Shown here piece by piece: positions 21,766 to 30,993 of a stretch of 64,000 nucleotides of DNA (its first letter is position 1; every line of letters begins with the position of its first letter). Where the stretch lies: NCBI GenBank assembly GCA_946407015.1, contig CAMJML010000003.1, forward strand, positions 242,164 through 306,163, written 5' to 3'. A model generated the notes under the pieces. That model was not told the DNA's origin. It ran no database searches and worked only from the letters and a program-made list of their open reading frames with translations. Source of the stretch: an uncultured Selenomonadales bacterium. GTDB lineage: Bacteria > Bacillota > Negativicutes > DSM-1736 > Dendrosporobacteraceae. Position numbers and translations under genes: made by a program.

Positions 21766-22588
21766 TTTACATATACATACGACTGCCTCTGACGGACGTT
21801 TATCCCCACAAGAAGTTGTTAACCAGGCATTAGAAGTAGGGCTAACTCATATTGCGATTACAGATCATGACACGGTCAATGCAATCTTAAGCTTGAATCT
21901 GGAACTCAACATAAACGCTAAACCAATTACTATTATACCTGGGATTGAATTTAGCACTGATCTCCCTGACAATGAGGTTCATATCCTTGGCTACAACATA
22001 AATATCCTGGACCATACATTACAACAGCAGCTATCTCTCATGACAACCGATCGCTGGGACAGAGTACGGCGGACCATCACTAAGCTTGCAGCATTAGGAT
22101 ATCATATTGAGTATGAACGGATTGTGGAATTAGCCGGTCAATCCACTGCAGTGGGACGTCCTCATATTGCCAGAGCAATTGTCGAAAAAGGCTATTTCCC
22201 TAGTGTAACAGAAGTCTTTAATTCTCTACTCTACAAAAACGGGCCTGCTTATGTACCTCATTTCAAACTTGATTATCCATCTGTTATCAAATTGATTCAT
22301 CAGGCCGGTGGAATAGCTGTATTAGCCCATCCGGGATTGATTGGGAATGAAGCCATTGTGAATGATATTATTCATGCAGGTATTCATGGTATCGAAGTTT
22401 ATCATCCTCGACATGATGATGCGCAAACAAAAAATTACCTGCAAATAGCCAAAGAGCACCAGCTCCTGATCACCGGTGGCTCGGATTTTCATGGGATTCC
22501 TACCCGTTTTCCGGAAAAATTAGGGATATTCACACCTCCTCCAGGATTATTAGCTGATTTTCTGGCCTTAGTTGGCATGAAAGACTAA
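21755..22588 (+). CDS. PHP-domain phosphatase (TrpH/YciV-like)
   Basis: 277 residues beginning MKIDLHIHTTASDGRLSP with HIAITDHDTV, VHILGYN, VLAHPG and GGSDFHG, the metal-binding motifs of PHP phosphoesterases. TrpH-type members hydrolyse 3',5'-nucleoside bisphosphates or 5' ends of short RNA. It overlaps pepA and is probably expressed from the same message. Confidence 0.88.
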   Translation: MKIDLHIHTTASDGRLSPQEVVNQALEVGLTHIAITDHDTVNAILSLNLELNINAKPITIIPGIEFSTDLPDNEVHILGYNINILDHTLQQQLSLMTTDRWDRVRRTITKLAALGYHIEYERIVELAGQSTAVGRPHIARAIVEKGYFPSVTEVFNSLLYKNGPAYVPHFKLDYPSVIKLIHQAGGIAVLAHPGLIGNEAIVNDIIHAGIHGIEVYHPRHDDAQTKNYLQIAKEHQLLITGGSDFHGIPTRFPEKLGIFTPPPGLLADFLALVGMKD

Positions 22589-22633
22589 GAAAAGAATATA
22601 TTATTATACACCAAATTATTCAGGAGGATGGTT

Positions 22634-22903
22634 ATGATCGAAGACATCAGCCTGATTTCAGAGCTGCGAGACCGTATTCGTGAACTGGAAGATAAAGTTG
22701 AGGCTTTGCGGATTAGCCGCCGTGTATTAATGAATTTAATTGATACTTTAGAAAACGAAAAACGCGAAACATTATCCCAACTCATTCATAAAAATGAAAA
22801 ATTACAAAAAAACAATTCTCGTTATGCGAAAGCAATTATGAGCCAAAATCTTAAAATAACAAAATTAGAGCAACAAATCAAGAAATTCTCGGCTTCTACT
22901 TGA
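22634..22903 (+). CDS. Small coiled-coil protein, unknown function
   Basis: 89 residues, almost wholly predicted coiled coil (ELRDRIRELEDKVEALRISRR... heptads to the end), basic C-terminus. AGGAGG at 22622-22627 supports ATG 22634 over ATG 22628. No family recognised; it lies between the PHP gene and the Asp23 fusion, all on the + strand, and is followed by a weak terminator. Confidence 0.7.
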   Translation: MIEDISLISELRDRIRELEDKVEALRISRRVLMNLIDTLENEKRETLSQLIHKNEKLQKNNSRYAKAIMSQNLKITKLEQQIKKFSAST

Positions 22904-22904
22904 C

Positions 22905-22930
22905 AACACCTGCAAAGGTGTTTATTTTTA
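22905..22930 (+). terminator. Probable terminator
   Basis: AACACCT (22905-22911) pairs with AGGTGTT (22916-22922), followed by TTATTTTTAT. Confidence 0.6.
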
Positions 22931-23027
22931 TACTATTGGGAAGTATACGTTGTGATTAAATTCCCAAATGATGTTTGTTATGAGTAAGAATCAGCCGATC
23001 ATTTGTAACAGGTTTAGGAGGCCAGTG

Positions 23028-23858
23028 ATGGACGTCTTTGCGTTAGTAGGTCCCAGTGGTACGGGTAAAAGCCATCGGGCTCTCATTGTAGCCCATGAGC
23101 ACAATATTGATAGCATTATTGATGATGGAATATTTATAAAAGACAGTAAAATCATTGCCGGCCATTCTGCCAAAAAAGAACCAAGTAAGATACAAGCAGT
23201 ACGACGGGCAATATTTATGCAGCCCGAACATGCCGAAGAGGTTCGTCAAGCCATAGCGGCCGTTAAGCCATCTCGTATTTTGGTCTTAGGGACTTCTGAC
23301 AATATGGTGGAAAAAATTGTTGCTGCCCTTAACTTGCCCCCTATTAGTAAAATCATAAGAATTGAAGACATTGCTACCAAAGATGAAATTGCAAAAGCCA
23401 GAGAAAGTCGTCTTAAAGAGGGAAAGCATATTATTCCTGTTCCAACAATTGAGTTAAAGCCTCATTTCTCCGGATATTTGATTGATCCTTTAGAAATATT
23501 TTTTAAAAAGCCGCAAACCAAACGAAGAAAATTGGGCGAAAAATCTATCGTCCGCCCCACATTTAGTTACTATGGGAAATTGCTTATTTCAGATGCTGCT
23601 ATTGCTGCAATTGTTGATTATGTCGCAACCAGTCAACTAGATATCACACGGACATCCCAAATCAAAATAAAAAATTTTCAAGAACAAGAAAAAGAGAAAG
23701 GAATTTCGATTACTCTGGATGTAACTATTAAATATGGAAATTCGATCTGGGATATTGTGCGTGAAGCACAAACCAAAGTAAAAGCAGTTGTTGAACAAAT
23801 GACTGGCTTATCAGTTCGAGAAGTAAATATAGCTGTCAAAAGCTTAAGTATTGACTAG
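23028..23858 (+). CDS. P-loop domain fused to Asp23/Gls24 domain
   Basis: 276 residues. The first ~150 residues look like a nucleotide-binding module (DVFALVGPSGTGKSHRAL, Walker A at residues 8-15, then a Rossmann-like region ILVLGTSDNMVEK). The C-terminal ~100 residues form an Asp23/YloU-like domain (ISITLDVTIKYGNSIWDIVREAQ...VREVNIAV). ATG 23028 follows AGGAGG; an upstream in-frame start at 22968 does not have a site. The function is unknown; the DUF3870 gene follows 16 bp later. Confidence 0.78.
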   Translation: MDVFALVGPSGTGKSHRALIVAHEHNIDSIIDDGIFIKDSKIIAGHSAKKEPSKIQAVRRAIFMQPEHAEEVRQAIAAVKPSRILVLGTSDNMVEKIVAALNLPPISKIIRIEDIATKDEIAKARESRLKEGKHIIPVPTIELKPHFSGYLIDPLEIFFKKPQTKRRKLGEKSIVRPTFSYYGKLLISDAAIAAIVDYVATSQLDITRTSQIKIKNFQEQEKEKGISITLDVTIKYGNSIWDIVREAQTKVKAVVEQMTGLSVREVNIAVKSLSID

Positions 23859-23874
23859 CGGGAGGCAGAAGAAT

Positions 23875-24216
23875 TTGAATCCCAATTTAGTATTATTTTC
23901 AGGTTATGCCAAATTGCCGACTGGAATAACGGCCAGTGAGCTTTATAAAATCATTGGAGTCATCGTTCTGGTCGACATGCAAACCGGTAAAATTATCGAA
24001 GCAGATTGCACTTTAGCAACTCAGCTTGCAAGAAGGCATGTATCAGAAGCGATCGTAGGACATATACTAGCAAATGGATTAGATGAATTATCCGATCTAA
24101 TCGATAGAATTTACCAGGGCAATGCCAAAAAAGCTATTATCACTGCCCTTAGGATCATTTATGACAAATATCGAAGCCATCATTTAGAAAGTTCTCTTTG
24201 CGCCTTAGGAGATTAA
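23875..24216 (+). CDS. DUF3870 domain protein
   Basis: 113 residues with the family's SGYAKLPTGITA, VDMQTGKIIEADCTLAT and GNAKKAIITALRIIYDKY. These small proteins are common in Clostridia and Negativicutes, often near catabolic genes, but are uncharacterised. TTG 23875 is preferred because GGGAGG (23860-23865) precedes it. It sits between the Asp23 fusion and the TauE halves and is likely co-transcribed. Confidence 0.8.
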   Translation: MNPNLVLFSGYAKLPTGITASELYKIIGVIVLVDMQTGKIIEADCTLATQLARRHVSEAIVGHILANGLDELSDLIDRIYQGNAKKAIITALRIIYDKYRSHHLESSLCALGD

Positions 24217-24221
24217 TTGAT

Positions 24222-24578
24222 ATGCTAACGAAAACCAAATTATTAACGATCGGGTTTATTGCCGGTTTATTAAGCGGTCTGTTAGGAGTAGGGGGCGGTA
24301 TTATCTTGGTTCCAGCTATGACAGAATATGCTGGCATTACTCAACATACTGCTCATGCAACATCATTAGCTGTAATTATCCCTACTGCATTGGTGAGCAG
24401 CGTGATTTATGGCATGAATGGAAATTTAGAACCACTCACGGCTATTTACTTAGCTATTGGCAGCTCAGTCGGAGCTATAGTGGGTGCCAAAATAATGAAA
24501 AGGTTATCGCCAAGCCAACTAAAATATAGCTTTGGGATTTTAATTATTATTGTTGGTTTAAGGATGGTATTTGCTTAA
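24222..24578 (+). CDS. TauE/SafE family permease, half-length (first)
   Basis: 118 residues with about four transmembrane segments and the TauE/SafE repeat signature GLLSGLLGVGGGIILVPAM. Normal family members are 240-270 residues and contain two such repeats. This gene encodes only one, and the second half is a separate gene two bases downstream; the two probably assemble as a heterodimer. The likely role is export or import of sulfite, sulfonates or a related anion; the substrate is unknown. Confidence 0.85.
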   Translation: MLTKTKLLTIGFIAGLLSGLLGVGGGIILVPAMTEYAGITQHTAHATSLAVIIPTALVSSVIYGMNGNLEPLTAIYLAIGSSVGAIVGAKIMKRLSPSQLKYSFGILIIIVGLRMVFA

Positions 24579-24580
24579 CG

Positions 24581-24982
24581 ATGGTTATTACAATCATATT
24601 AATTGGCCTTATGGCCGGAATATTAAGCGGGATGATGGGTGTTGGCGGAGGATTGATTCTCATTCCGGCAATGGTTCTACTTTTGGGTATTGGTCAGCAT
24701 GCAGCCCAAGGCATTTCATTACTAGTCATTGTCCCGACTGCACTGGCCGGAGTCTGGCGCCTAAACAAAGAAAAGCTGGTTGACTTTAAAATCGCTTTCC
24801 AGCTAGCTATCGGTGCTGTTATAGGAGCACTAATCAGTGCCAATCTAATTCAATCACTTTCATCGGCTACTTTAAAGACAGTCTTTGGTCTATTTATTAT
24901 CGCGGTTGGAATTCGTACTGTGTTGACTGCCAGACAGAGTAAACTGAAAGTTAGAGCCCGGGAACATCCTGATCAGGACTAA
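24581..24982 (+). CDS. TauE/SafE family permease, half-length (second)
   Basis: 133 residues with the same repeat signature (GILSGMMGVGGGLILIPAM), four membrane segments and a charged C-terminus. ATG 24581 lies two bases after the stop of the first half and has no strong site of its own, so translational coupling is expected. Both copies are intact, so this is not simply a frameshifted long gene. Confidence 0.85.
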   Translation: MVITIILIGLMAGILSGMMGVGGGLILIPAMVLLLGIGQHAAQGISLLVIVPTALAGVWRLNKEKLVDFKIAFQLAIGAVIGALISANLIQSLSSATLKTVFGLFIIAVGIRTVLTARQSKLKVRAREHPDQD

Positions 24983-25002
24983 CTTTTTATAATATCCGTA
25001 TG

Positions 25003-25034
25003 AATCGTCCGTAATAAATACGGACGATTTTTCT
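25003..25034 (+). terminator. Terminator after the TauE pair
   Basis: An 11-bp perfect stem (25003-25013 with 25019-25029) followed by a T run. Confidence 0.88.
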
Positions 25035-25106
25035 ATGAGGAAAAGCTTTTATTGCCTCTAAGAAGACCGTCATGGAGCGCAATCCATTTTTCATGTTCAT
25101 TAATAA

Positions 25107-25135
25107 TTGTTTGTAATGCATTATTAGGATATAAT
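25107..25135 (+). promoter_or_regulatory. Promoter of the miaB-mutS-mutL-miaA-hfq operon
   Basis: TTGTTT (25107-25112), a 17-bp spacer and perfect TATAAT (25130-25135), 31 bp before miaB. No other clear promoter or terminator is seen until after hfq. Confidence 0.7.
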
Positions 25136-25166
25136 AACCAAGAGATAACAATAGGAGAGATGGATC

Positions 25167-26531
25167 ATGAAAACTGAAAGTGATAACACATACAGCACTT
25201 TGGACCAAAATAGCCCCAAAAAATTTTTCACGACAATTACCTATGGCTGCCAAATGAATGAAAACGACTCCGAAAGATTATCAGGACAATTAAAAAGCAT
25301 TGGTTATGAATACTCGGATAATCTTGAAGAAGCTGCTATAATATTAATTAATACTTGTTGTGTCCGCGAAAGTGCCGAAAAGAAAATTTACGGAAAAATT
25401 GGCGAATTAAAACGTTTAAAAGCGGTAAACCCCAATTTGATTATTGGCATAACGGGTTGTATGGCACAAAAAGACCGTGATAAGCTTTTCAAAAAGGCCC
25501 CTCACATTGATTTGGTCATGGGTACGCATAATGTTCACCAATTGGTTGAACTCATTAAAGAAGTTGAAGAATCCAAAGGTAAAGTGTTGGCAGTATGGGA
25601 ACAAGCTGAACGACTGGCACCCAATGTTCCAACTGTACGTAAAGGTCAAATCGCAGCCTGGGTTCCGATTATGTATGGATGCAATAATTTCTGCACGTAT
25701 TGCATTGTGCCATATGTTCGCGGACGTGAACGCAGTCGACCTTTACAAGATATTATTGATGAAATCAAGCAGCTAGGTGATAACGGCTTTAAAGAGATTA
25801 CCTTGCTCGGCCAAAACGTCAACTCGTATGGAAAAGACAGTCAGGAAGCCGATTTTGCTGATTTATTACAGGCTGTTGATAAGATCACTAATGTTGAACG
25901 CATTCGCTATATGACTTCACATCCTCGAGATATGAATGCTAAAGTTATCGAAGTTATTCGCACCAGCAAGAAAATTTGTGAACAGTTTCATTTACCGATT
26001 CAATCGGGCAGTGATACCATTCTGAAAAAAATGAATCGTGGCTACACGACACAGTATTACCGAGAGTTAGTCCAACAAATACGGACAGCAATTCCTGATG
26101 CTGCCATTACCACAGACCTCATTGTAGGATTTCCAGGTGAAACCGATGAATTATTTGAGGAAACTTTAGAGTTTATTAAATCGATTCAATATGACGCGGC
26201 CTATACCTTCTTATACTCGCAACGCTCAGGTACCCCTGCAGCTACAATGCCTGACCAGTTGCCACTTGCCGTTAAAAAAGAACGTCTACAACGACTGATG
26301 GCAGCGCAAAATGATATCAGCCTGGAACTTAACAAACGACTTGAAGGATGTACGGTTGAGGTTCTCGTTGAAGGACTAAGTAAAACAGACCAAAATAAAT
26401 GGATGGGGCGAACCCGTACCAATAAAATTGTCATATGGGAAAAAAGAGGCACAGAGCAAGTTGGCCAGCTTGTCCAAGTCAATATCTCAACAGCTCAAAC
26501 GTGGCTTCTTAAAGGTACTTTAGTGGAATAG
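25167..26531 (+). CDS. miaB: tRNA-2-methylthio-N6-dimethylallyladenosine synthase
   Basis: 454 residues: UPF0004 domain (TYGCQMNENDSERLSGQL, with CC and GC cysteines), radical SAM cluster CNNFCTYC followed by IVPYVRGRERSR, and a C-terminal TRAM domain. It adds the methylthio group to i6A37 of tRNAs. It works on the product of miaA, encoded in the same operon. AGGAGAG precedes ATG 25167. Confidence 0.95.
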   Translation: MKTESDNTYSTLDQNSPKKFFTTITYGCQMNENDSERLSGQLKSIGYEYSDNLEEAAIILINTCCVRESAEKKIYGKIGELKRLKAVNPNLIIGITGCMAQKDRDKLFKKAPHIDLVMGTHNVHQLVELIKEVEESKGKVLAVWEQAERLAPNVPTVRKGQIAAWVPIMYGCNNFCTYCIVPYVRGRERSRPLQDIIDEIKQLGDNGFKEITLLGQNVNSYGKDSQEADFADLLQAVDKITNVERIRYMTSHPRDMNAKVIEVIRTSKKICEQFHLPIQSGSDTILKKMNRGYTTQYYRELVQQIRTAIPDAAITTDLIVGFPGETDELFEETLEFIKSIQYDAAYTFLYSQRSGTPAATMPDQLPLAVKKERLQRLMAAQNDISLELNKRLEGCTVEVLVEGLSKTDQNKWMGRTRTNKIVIWEKRGTEQVGQLVQVNISTAQTWLLKGTLVE

Positions 26532-26556
26532 ATTTTGTTATGTAGAGGAGAAAAGC

Positions 26557-29151
26557 ATGTCTGCCAGTTACACGCCTATGATGGCTCAATATCGAGATAT
26601 TAAAAGTAAATATCCGGATGAAATCCTTTTCTTTCGTTTAGGTGACTTCTATGAGATGTTTTTTGATGATGCTGAAATGGCTTCAAAAACATTGGAGATT
26701 ACCTTAACTTCTCGTGAAGGTGGACAAAATATCCGTGTTCCTATGTGCGGCATTCCTTATCATGCTGCAGAAAACTATATTGCAAAGTTAATCGCAAAAG
26801 GCTTTAAAGTTGCAATCTGCGAACAGGTTGAAGATCCAAAACAAAGCAAAGGAATTGTGCGGCGAGAAGTGATAAAAGTCATCACTCCCGGAACCGTCAT
26901 ATCGGAGACACTCCTGCCTAATCAAAATAACAATTACCTTGTTGTCATCCACGAATTGGATCAAATGATCGGCTTGGCAGCAGTTGATATCTCTACAGGT
27001 GAATGCCTCTGGGCAAGCTATTCAGGTGACAGCCGCTTAGTCACAGCTTGTGATGAGCTATACCGACTAATGCCTTCAGAACTGATTATTGCAGGCAATT
27101 TACTACATGTTGATGATTTGCATGCTTTTGTAAATTGCCGGATTTCTCAATGCAGTGTCTCTACGCATATGGATATCAACTACGAAGAAATACAGCACTT
27201 ACCTAAGCAGCATTTTCAAACTCAAGAATTAGAAAGCTATCCCTGCGCCTTCGCGACAGTTGGTATTTTATTATCCTATTTATATCGAACTGTAAAAACA
27301 GATTTATCCCATCTGAATACATTGACGTTTATCAATTCTGACGAGTATTTAACGCTCGATACTACCACTTTAAGAAATCTGGAAATCACCCGCAATATGC
27401 GCGACGGCAGTAAAAAAGAAACCCTTTTGGCAGTACTTGATTATACCAGTACTGCTATGGGAAGCAGGCTGCTAAAAAAATGGCTTGAAGCTCCTTTAAT
27501 GCAGCCCTTAAAAATCATTAGGCGGCAAGATGCCATTGGTGAGTTATTAGAAGCTCCCGCATTGCAGCAACAAATCAAAAAAAACTTAGCCAGGATCTAT
27601 GATTTTGAGCGAATTCTGACTCGTATTGAAGTAGGGACGGCGAATGCTCGAGATCTAATGGCGCTAAAAGATTCATTAGTTGTTCTTCCTTCTTTGAAGC
27701 AGAATTTAATGGGCTCCAACGCTCATTTATTAAAAGACTTACATACTAAGATTGAGGCGCATCGTCATATTGTGGAATTGATCCAACAGGCTATAGTCGA
27801 TACACCACCCATTTCAGTGCGCGACGGAGGACTCATCAGGGAAAACTATCATTCTGAACTGGATGAGCTGCGTAATATTGCCAGAGATAGCAAACAATGG
27901 ATTCAAGATTTAGAGCTCAAAGAACGCGAACAAAGCGGTATCAAGTCGTTAAAAGTCGGATACAACAAGGTCTTTGGCTATTACATTGAAGTAACCCATA
28001 CGCATGCTGCTTCTGTACCCAGTCATTATATCCGCAAACAAACCCTGGCCAATGCTGAGCGATATATCACTCCCGAACTTAAAGATTTTGAAACGAAAGT
28101 ACTGGGAGCACACGAAAAGATTGTCGCCATTGAATACCAATTGTTTGCTGAAATTCGCAACATGATCAAAGCACATACAAAGACTATTCAGATAACAGCC
28201 AGAAACATCGCCTTGCTTGATACGATCGTCAGCCTTAGCGAAGCAGCAGCTCGGAACAATTATGTCAGACCTCAAATTAAGTCAGATGGCAGTATCATGA
28301 TTAAAGATGGCCGCCATCCAGTCGTAGAAAGCTTGCTGCAACGTGAACTGTTTGTTCCTAATGATACTCTGCTCAATCATGATGACTATGAAATTTTGAT
28401 TATTACAGGGCCTAATATGGCAGGAAAATCAACCTATATGCGTCAAGTTGCTTTATTAGTTTTGATGACCCAAATTGGTAGTTTCATCCCGGCGCGCGAA
28501 GCGGCAATCACACCGGTAGATCGAATTTTCACGCGCGTTGGGGCCAGTGACGACTTGTCTACCGGGCAAAGTACGTTTATGGTTGAAATGAACGAAGTTG
28601 CCCAAATCTTAAAATATGCTACCAAGCAAAGCCTCATTATTTTAGATGAAATTGGCCGCGGCACAAGTACCTTTGATGGGATGAGCATCGCTCGTGCTGT
28701 TATTGAATACATCAAAGAACGCATCAAAGCTAAAACGTTATTTGCCACTCATTATCATGAATTAACTGAAGTATCCGATCATTATTCAGGTATTCAGAAT
28801 TATTCAGTTGCAGTGAAAGAACGTGGCAAAGAAGTTGTCTTTTTACGCCGCATCATTCCTGGCGGAGCTGATAAAAGTTATGGTATTCATGTTGCCCAAT
28901 TAGCCGGATTGCCAAAAAGGATTATCGACCGGGCCAATAAAATCCTTGATGATTTAGAAAATAAGCATTCAGAACCTACCGAATTAAAAGCTGGCGCCTC
29001 TGCTGCTGCGACTACATCAATGTCTTTATTTGAATCGGCTTTAACAACAGAGCTACTGGCTATTGATGTCATGGCGATCACACCACTGGAAGCCATCAAT
29101 ATCTTATATCGCTTACAAAGTGATGCTAAGAAGGAGGCGGGTCGGATTTGA
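26557..29151 (+). CDS. mutS: DNA mismatch repair protein MutS
   Basis: 864 residues, standard MutS size. The mismatch-binding Phe-X-Glu motif is visible as FYEMFFDDA in the N-terminal domain, Walker A is GPNMAGKSTYMRQ, and the Walker B region is LIILDEIGRGTSTFDGMS. It recognises base mismatches and recruits MutL. AGAGGAG precedes ATG 26557; its stop overlaps the mutL start by four bases. Confidence 0.97.
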   Translation: MSASYTPMMAQYRDIKSKYPDEILFFRLGDFYEMFFDDAEMASKTLEITLTSREGGQNIRVPMCGIPYHAAENYIAKLIAKGFKVAICEQVEDPKQSKGIVRREVIKVITPGTVISETLLPNQNNNYLVVIHELDQMIGLAAVDISTGECLWASYSGDSRLVTACDELYRLMPSELIIAGNLLHVDDLHAFVNCRISQCSVSTHMDINYEEIQHLPKQHFQTQELESYPCAFATVGILLSYLYRTVKTDLSHLNTLTFINSDEYLTLDTTTLRNLEITRNMRDGSKKETLLAVLDYTSTAMGSRLLKKWLEAPLMQPLKIIRRQDAIGELLEAPALQQQIKKNLARIYDFERILTRIEVGTANARDLMALKDSLVVLPSLKQNLMGSNAHLLKDLHTKIEAHRHIVELIQQAIVDTPPISVRDGGLIRENYHSELDELRNIARDSKQWIQDLELKEREQSGIKSLKVGYNKVFGYYIEVTHTHAASVPSHYIRKQTLANAERYITPELKDFETKVLGAHEKIVAIEYQLFAEIRNMIKAHTKTIQITARNIALLDTIVSLSEAAARNNYVRPQIKSDGSIMIKDGRHPVVESLLQRELFVPNDTLLNHDDYEILIITGPNMAGKSTYMRQVALLVLMTQIGSFIPAREAAITPVDRIFTRVGASDDLSTGQSTFMVEMNEVAQILKYATKQSLIILDEIGRGTSTFDGMSIARAVIEYIKERIKAKTLFATHYHELTEVSDHYSGIQNYSVAVKERGKEVVFLRRIIPGGADKSYGIHVAQLAGLPKRIIDRANKILDDLENKHSEPTELKAGASAAATTSMSLFESALTTELLAIDVMAITPLEAINILYRLQSDAKKEAGRI

Positions 29152-30965
29152 CAACCATTCATATTCTGGATGAAAACACAGCAAATAAAATTGCAGCCGG
29201 AGAAGTCGTTGAGCGCCCAGCCTCAATCATTAAAGAGTTAGTGGAAAATGCCATTGATGCCGGCAGCAGCAAAATAGAAATCGAAATCAGTGAGGGCGGG
29301 ATCAATTATATCCGTGTTACGGACAACGGCATCGGCATGAGCTTTGAAGATGCAAATTTAGCGATATTACGCCATGCAACCAGCAAGATTAGAATTGCAG
29401 ACGATTTAAGTAACATACAGACTTTGGGGTTCAGAGGTGAAGCGCTCCCTACAATTGCCTCAGTCGCTAAATTAACACTCATCACCAGGTTGCATGATCG
29501 AGAATTTGCAACCTTCTTGGAAGTACATGGGGGAACTACGCTTGATGCCCGCGATTCCGGAGGAAACGTAGGTACAACGGTAATTGTTCAAGATTTGTTC
29601 TATAACACACCTGCGAGGAAGAAATTTTTAAAAAAGCCGGCAGCAGAAAGTTCCCATATCCATACAATCTTGGTAAAACTGGCATTATCGCACCCAGAGA
29701 TAGCCTTTAAGCTGATCAATAATACTCGCTTAGTCTTATCAACACCAGGTAACGGACAGTTGCTGGATACTCTTACAAGCTTATATGGAAACGACATTAC
29801 ACCAAATCTGTTACCAGTAAATTTTAGTGAAGAAGATTTGCAGATCACCGGTTTTCTGTCCACACCAACCCTGTTAAAGAGTAATCGTCAATGTCAAACC
29901 TATTTGATCAACTCCCGTGTCATTAATAGCCGAATCATGGCCAAAGCAATTGATAATGCCTATCATTCTTTGCTGCCTAAAAATGGCTACCCGCTAGCGG
30001 TCTTAAACGTTCATTTGCCTATAAACACCATTGATGTAAACGTCCATCCCCAAAAAAGCGAAGTAAAATTTTCGGATGAAAACAGGGTTTTCAGAGCAGT
30101 ATTCCATGCCGTTACAAATACCTTGAGGACGCCTTTGGCACCAACACAGATTGCTGCAACAGTTCTGCCTAAGCCTAGTACTGTTCATTCGTTATCACCT
30201 GAAATTGAAGCACATACCAAACGGATCTATCCAACCAACACTCCAACCTATCAGCCGCTTTTTGTTAAGGAAGACCCGGTCTCTATAAGTACGGCGCAAA
30301 CATTGATTGCCCAAAAAACACCAGTAAATGATTTACCATCAGACGATTTAAAAAGCGACATACTCGAGCCAATGACTGCTGTTTCGCCTGTAACGGATTT
30401 TAGCCTGATTCCCCTAGGACAAATCGATCTATGCTATATTGTTGCTTATAATCAAGACGGCATGTTTATTATCGACCAGCATGCCGCACATGAGCGGATT
30501 CTTTATGACCGCCTTGCCATATCGACAGAACGCATTCCTGTTCAGCAACTATTAGTCCCTTTATTCTTGGATTTTGACGAAACGGATTGTAATATAATTA
30601 GTGAACATCAACAGCTTTTTTACCAATTAGGCTTTAATATCGGATTAGCGGGACCTAATACCATGCGCTTATTAGAAATACCGGCTGACATCCCCAATTC
30701 TGAAGCAGAACCCATCATCAGGCAGATTTTACAAGCAATTCAGGAACTTCATCAGCCATCCTCCCAGGAATTACGTCATGCTTTTCTGCAAATAACAGCC
30801 TGCCGAGCGGCAATAAAGGCGGGAGATTCTCTCAATATGAGACAAATTCAGGCATTAATTAGTGAATTATGCCAAACAACATTACCTTTTACTTGTCCCC
30901 ATGGTAGGCCCGCCATTATTAAATTTAGCTCAAACGATCTTGCTAAAATGTTTAAACGAACATAA
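29148..30965 (+). CDS. mutL: DNA mismatch repair endonuclease MutL
   Basis: 605 residues. GHKL ATPase motifs: ENAIDAG, DNGIGM, TLGFRGEAL. The C-terminal endonuclease region has FIIDQHAAHERILYD, ACRAA and CPHGRP. The consensus nicking motif DQHA(X)2E(X)4E ends in D instead of E here, a conservative change. Start TTG 29148, four-base overlap with mutS, and AAGGAGG upstream. Confidence 0.95.
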   Translation: MTTIHILDENTANKIAAGEVVERPASIIKELVENAIDAGSSKIEIEISEGGINYIRVTDNGIGMSFEDANLAILRHATSKIRIADDLSNIQTLGFRGEALPTIASVAKLTLITRLHDREFATFLEVHGGTTLDARDSGGNVGTTVIVQDLFYNTPARKKFLKKPAAESSHIHTILVKLALSHPEIAFKLINNTRLVLSTPGNGQLLDTLTSLYGNDITPNLLPVNFSEEDLQITGFLSTPTLLKSNRQCQTYLINSRVINSRIMAKAIDNAYHSLLPKNGYPLAVLNVHLPINTIDVNVHPQKSEVKFSDENRVFRAVFHAVTNTLRTPLAPTQIAATVLPKPSTVHSLSPEIEAHTKRIYPTNTPTYQPLFVKEDPVSISTAQTLIAQKTPVNDLPSDDLKSDILEPMTAVSPVTDFSLIPLGQIDLCYIVAYNQDGMFIIDQHAAHERILYDRLAISTERIPVQQLLVPLFLDFDETDCNIISEHQQLFYQLGFNIGLAGPNTMRLLEIPADIPNSEAEPIIRQILQAIQELHQPSSQELRHAFLQITACRAAIKAGDSLNMRQIQALISELCQTTLPFTCPHGRPAIIKFSSNDLAKMFKRT

Positions 30966-30993
30966 TCTTTGTTTTTGATAGGTGATCAGTAAA

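Noticed and set aside
24571..24783. Alternative-frame ORF across the second TauE half
   Set aside because: The overlapping frame encodes a clear TauE/SafE repeat; this one has no recognisable features.
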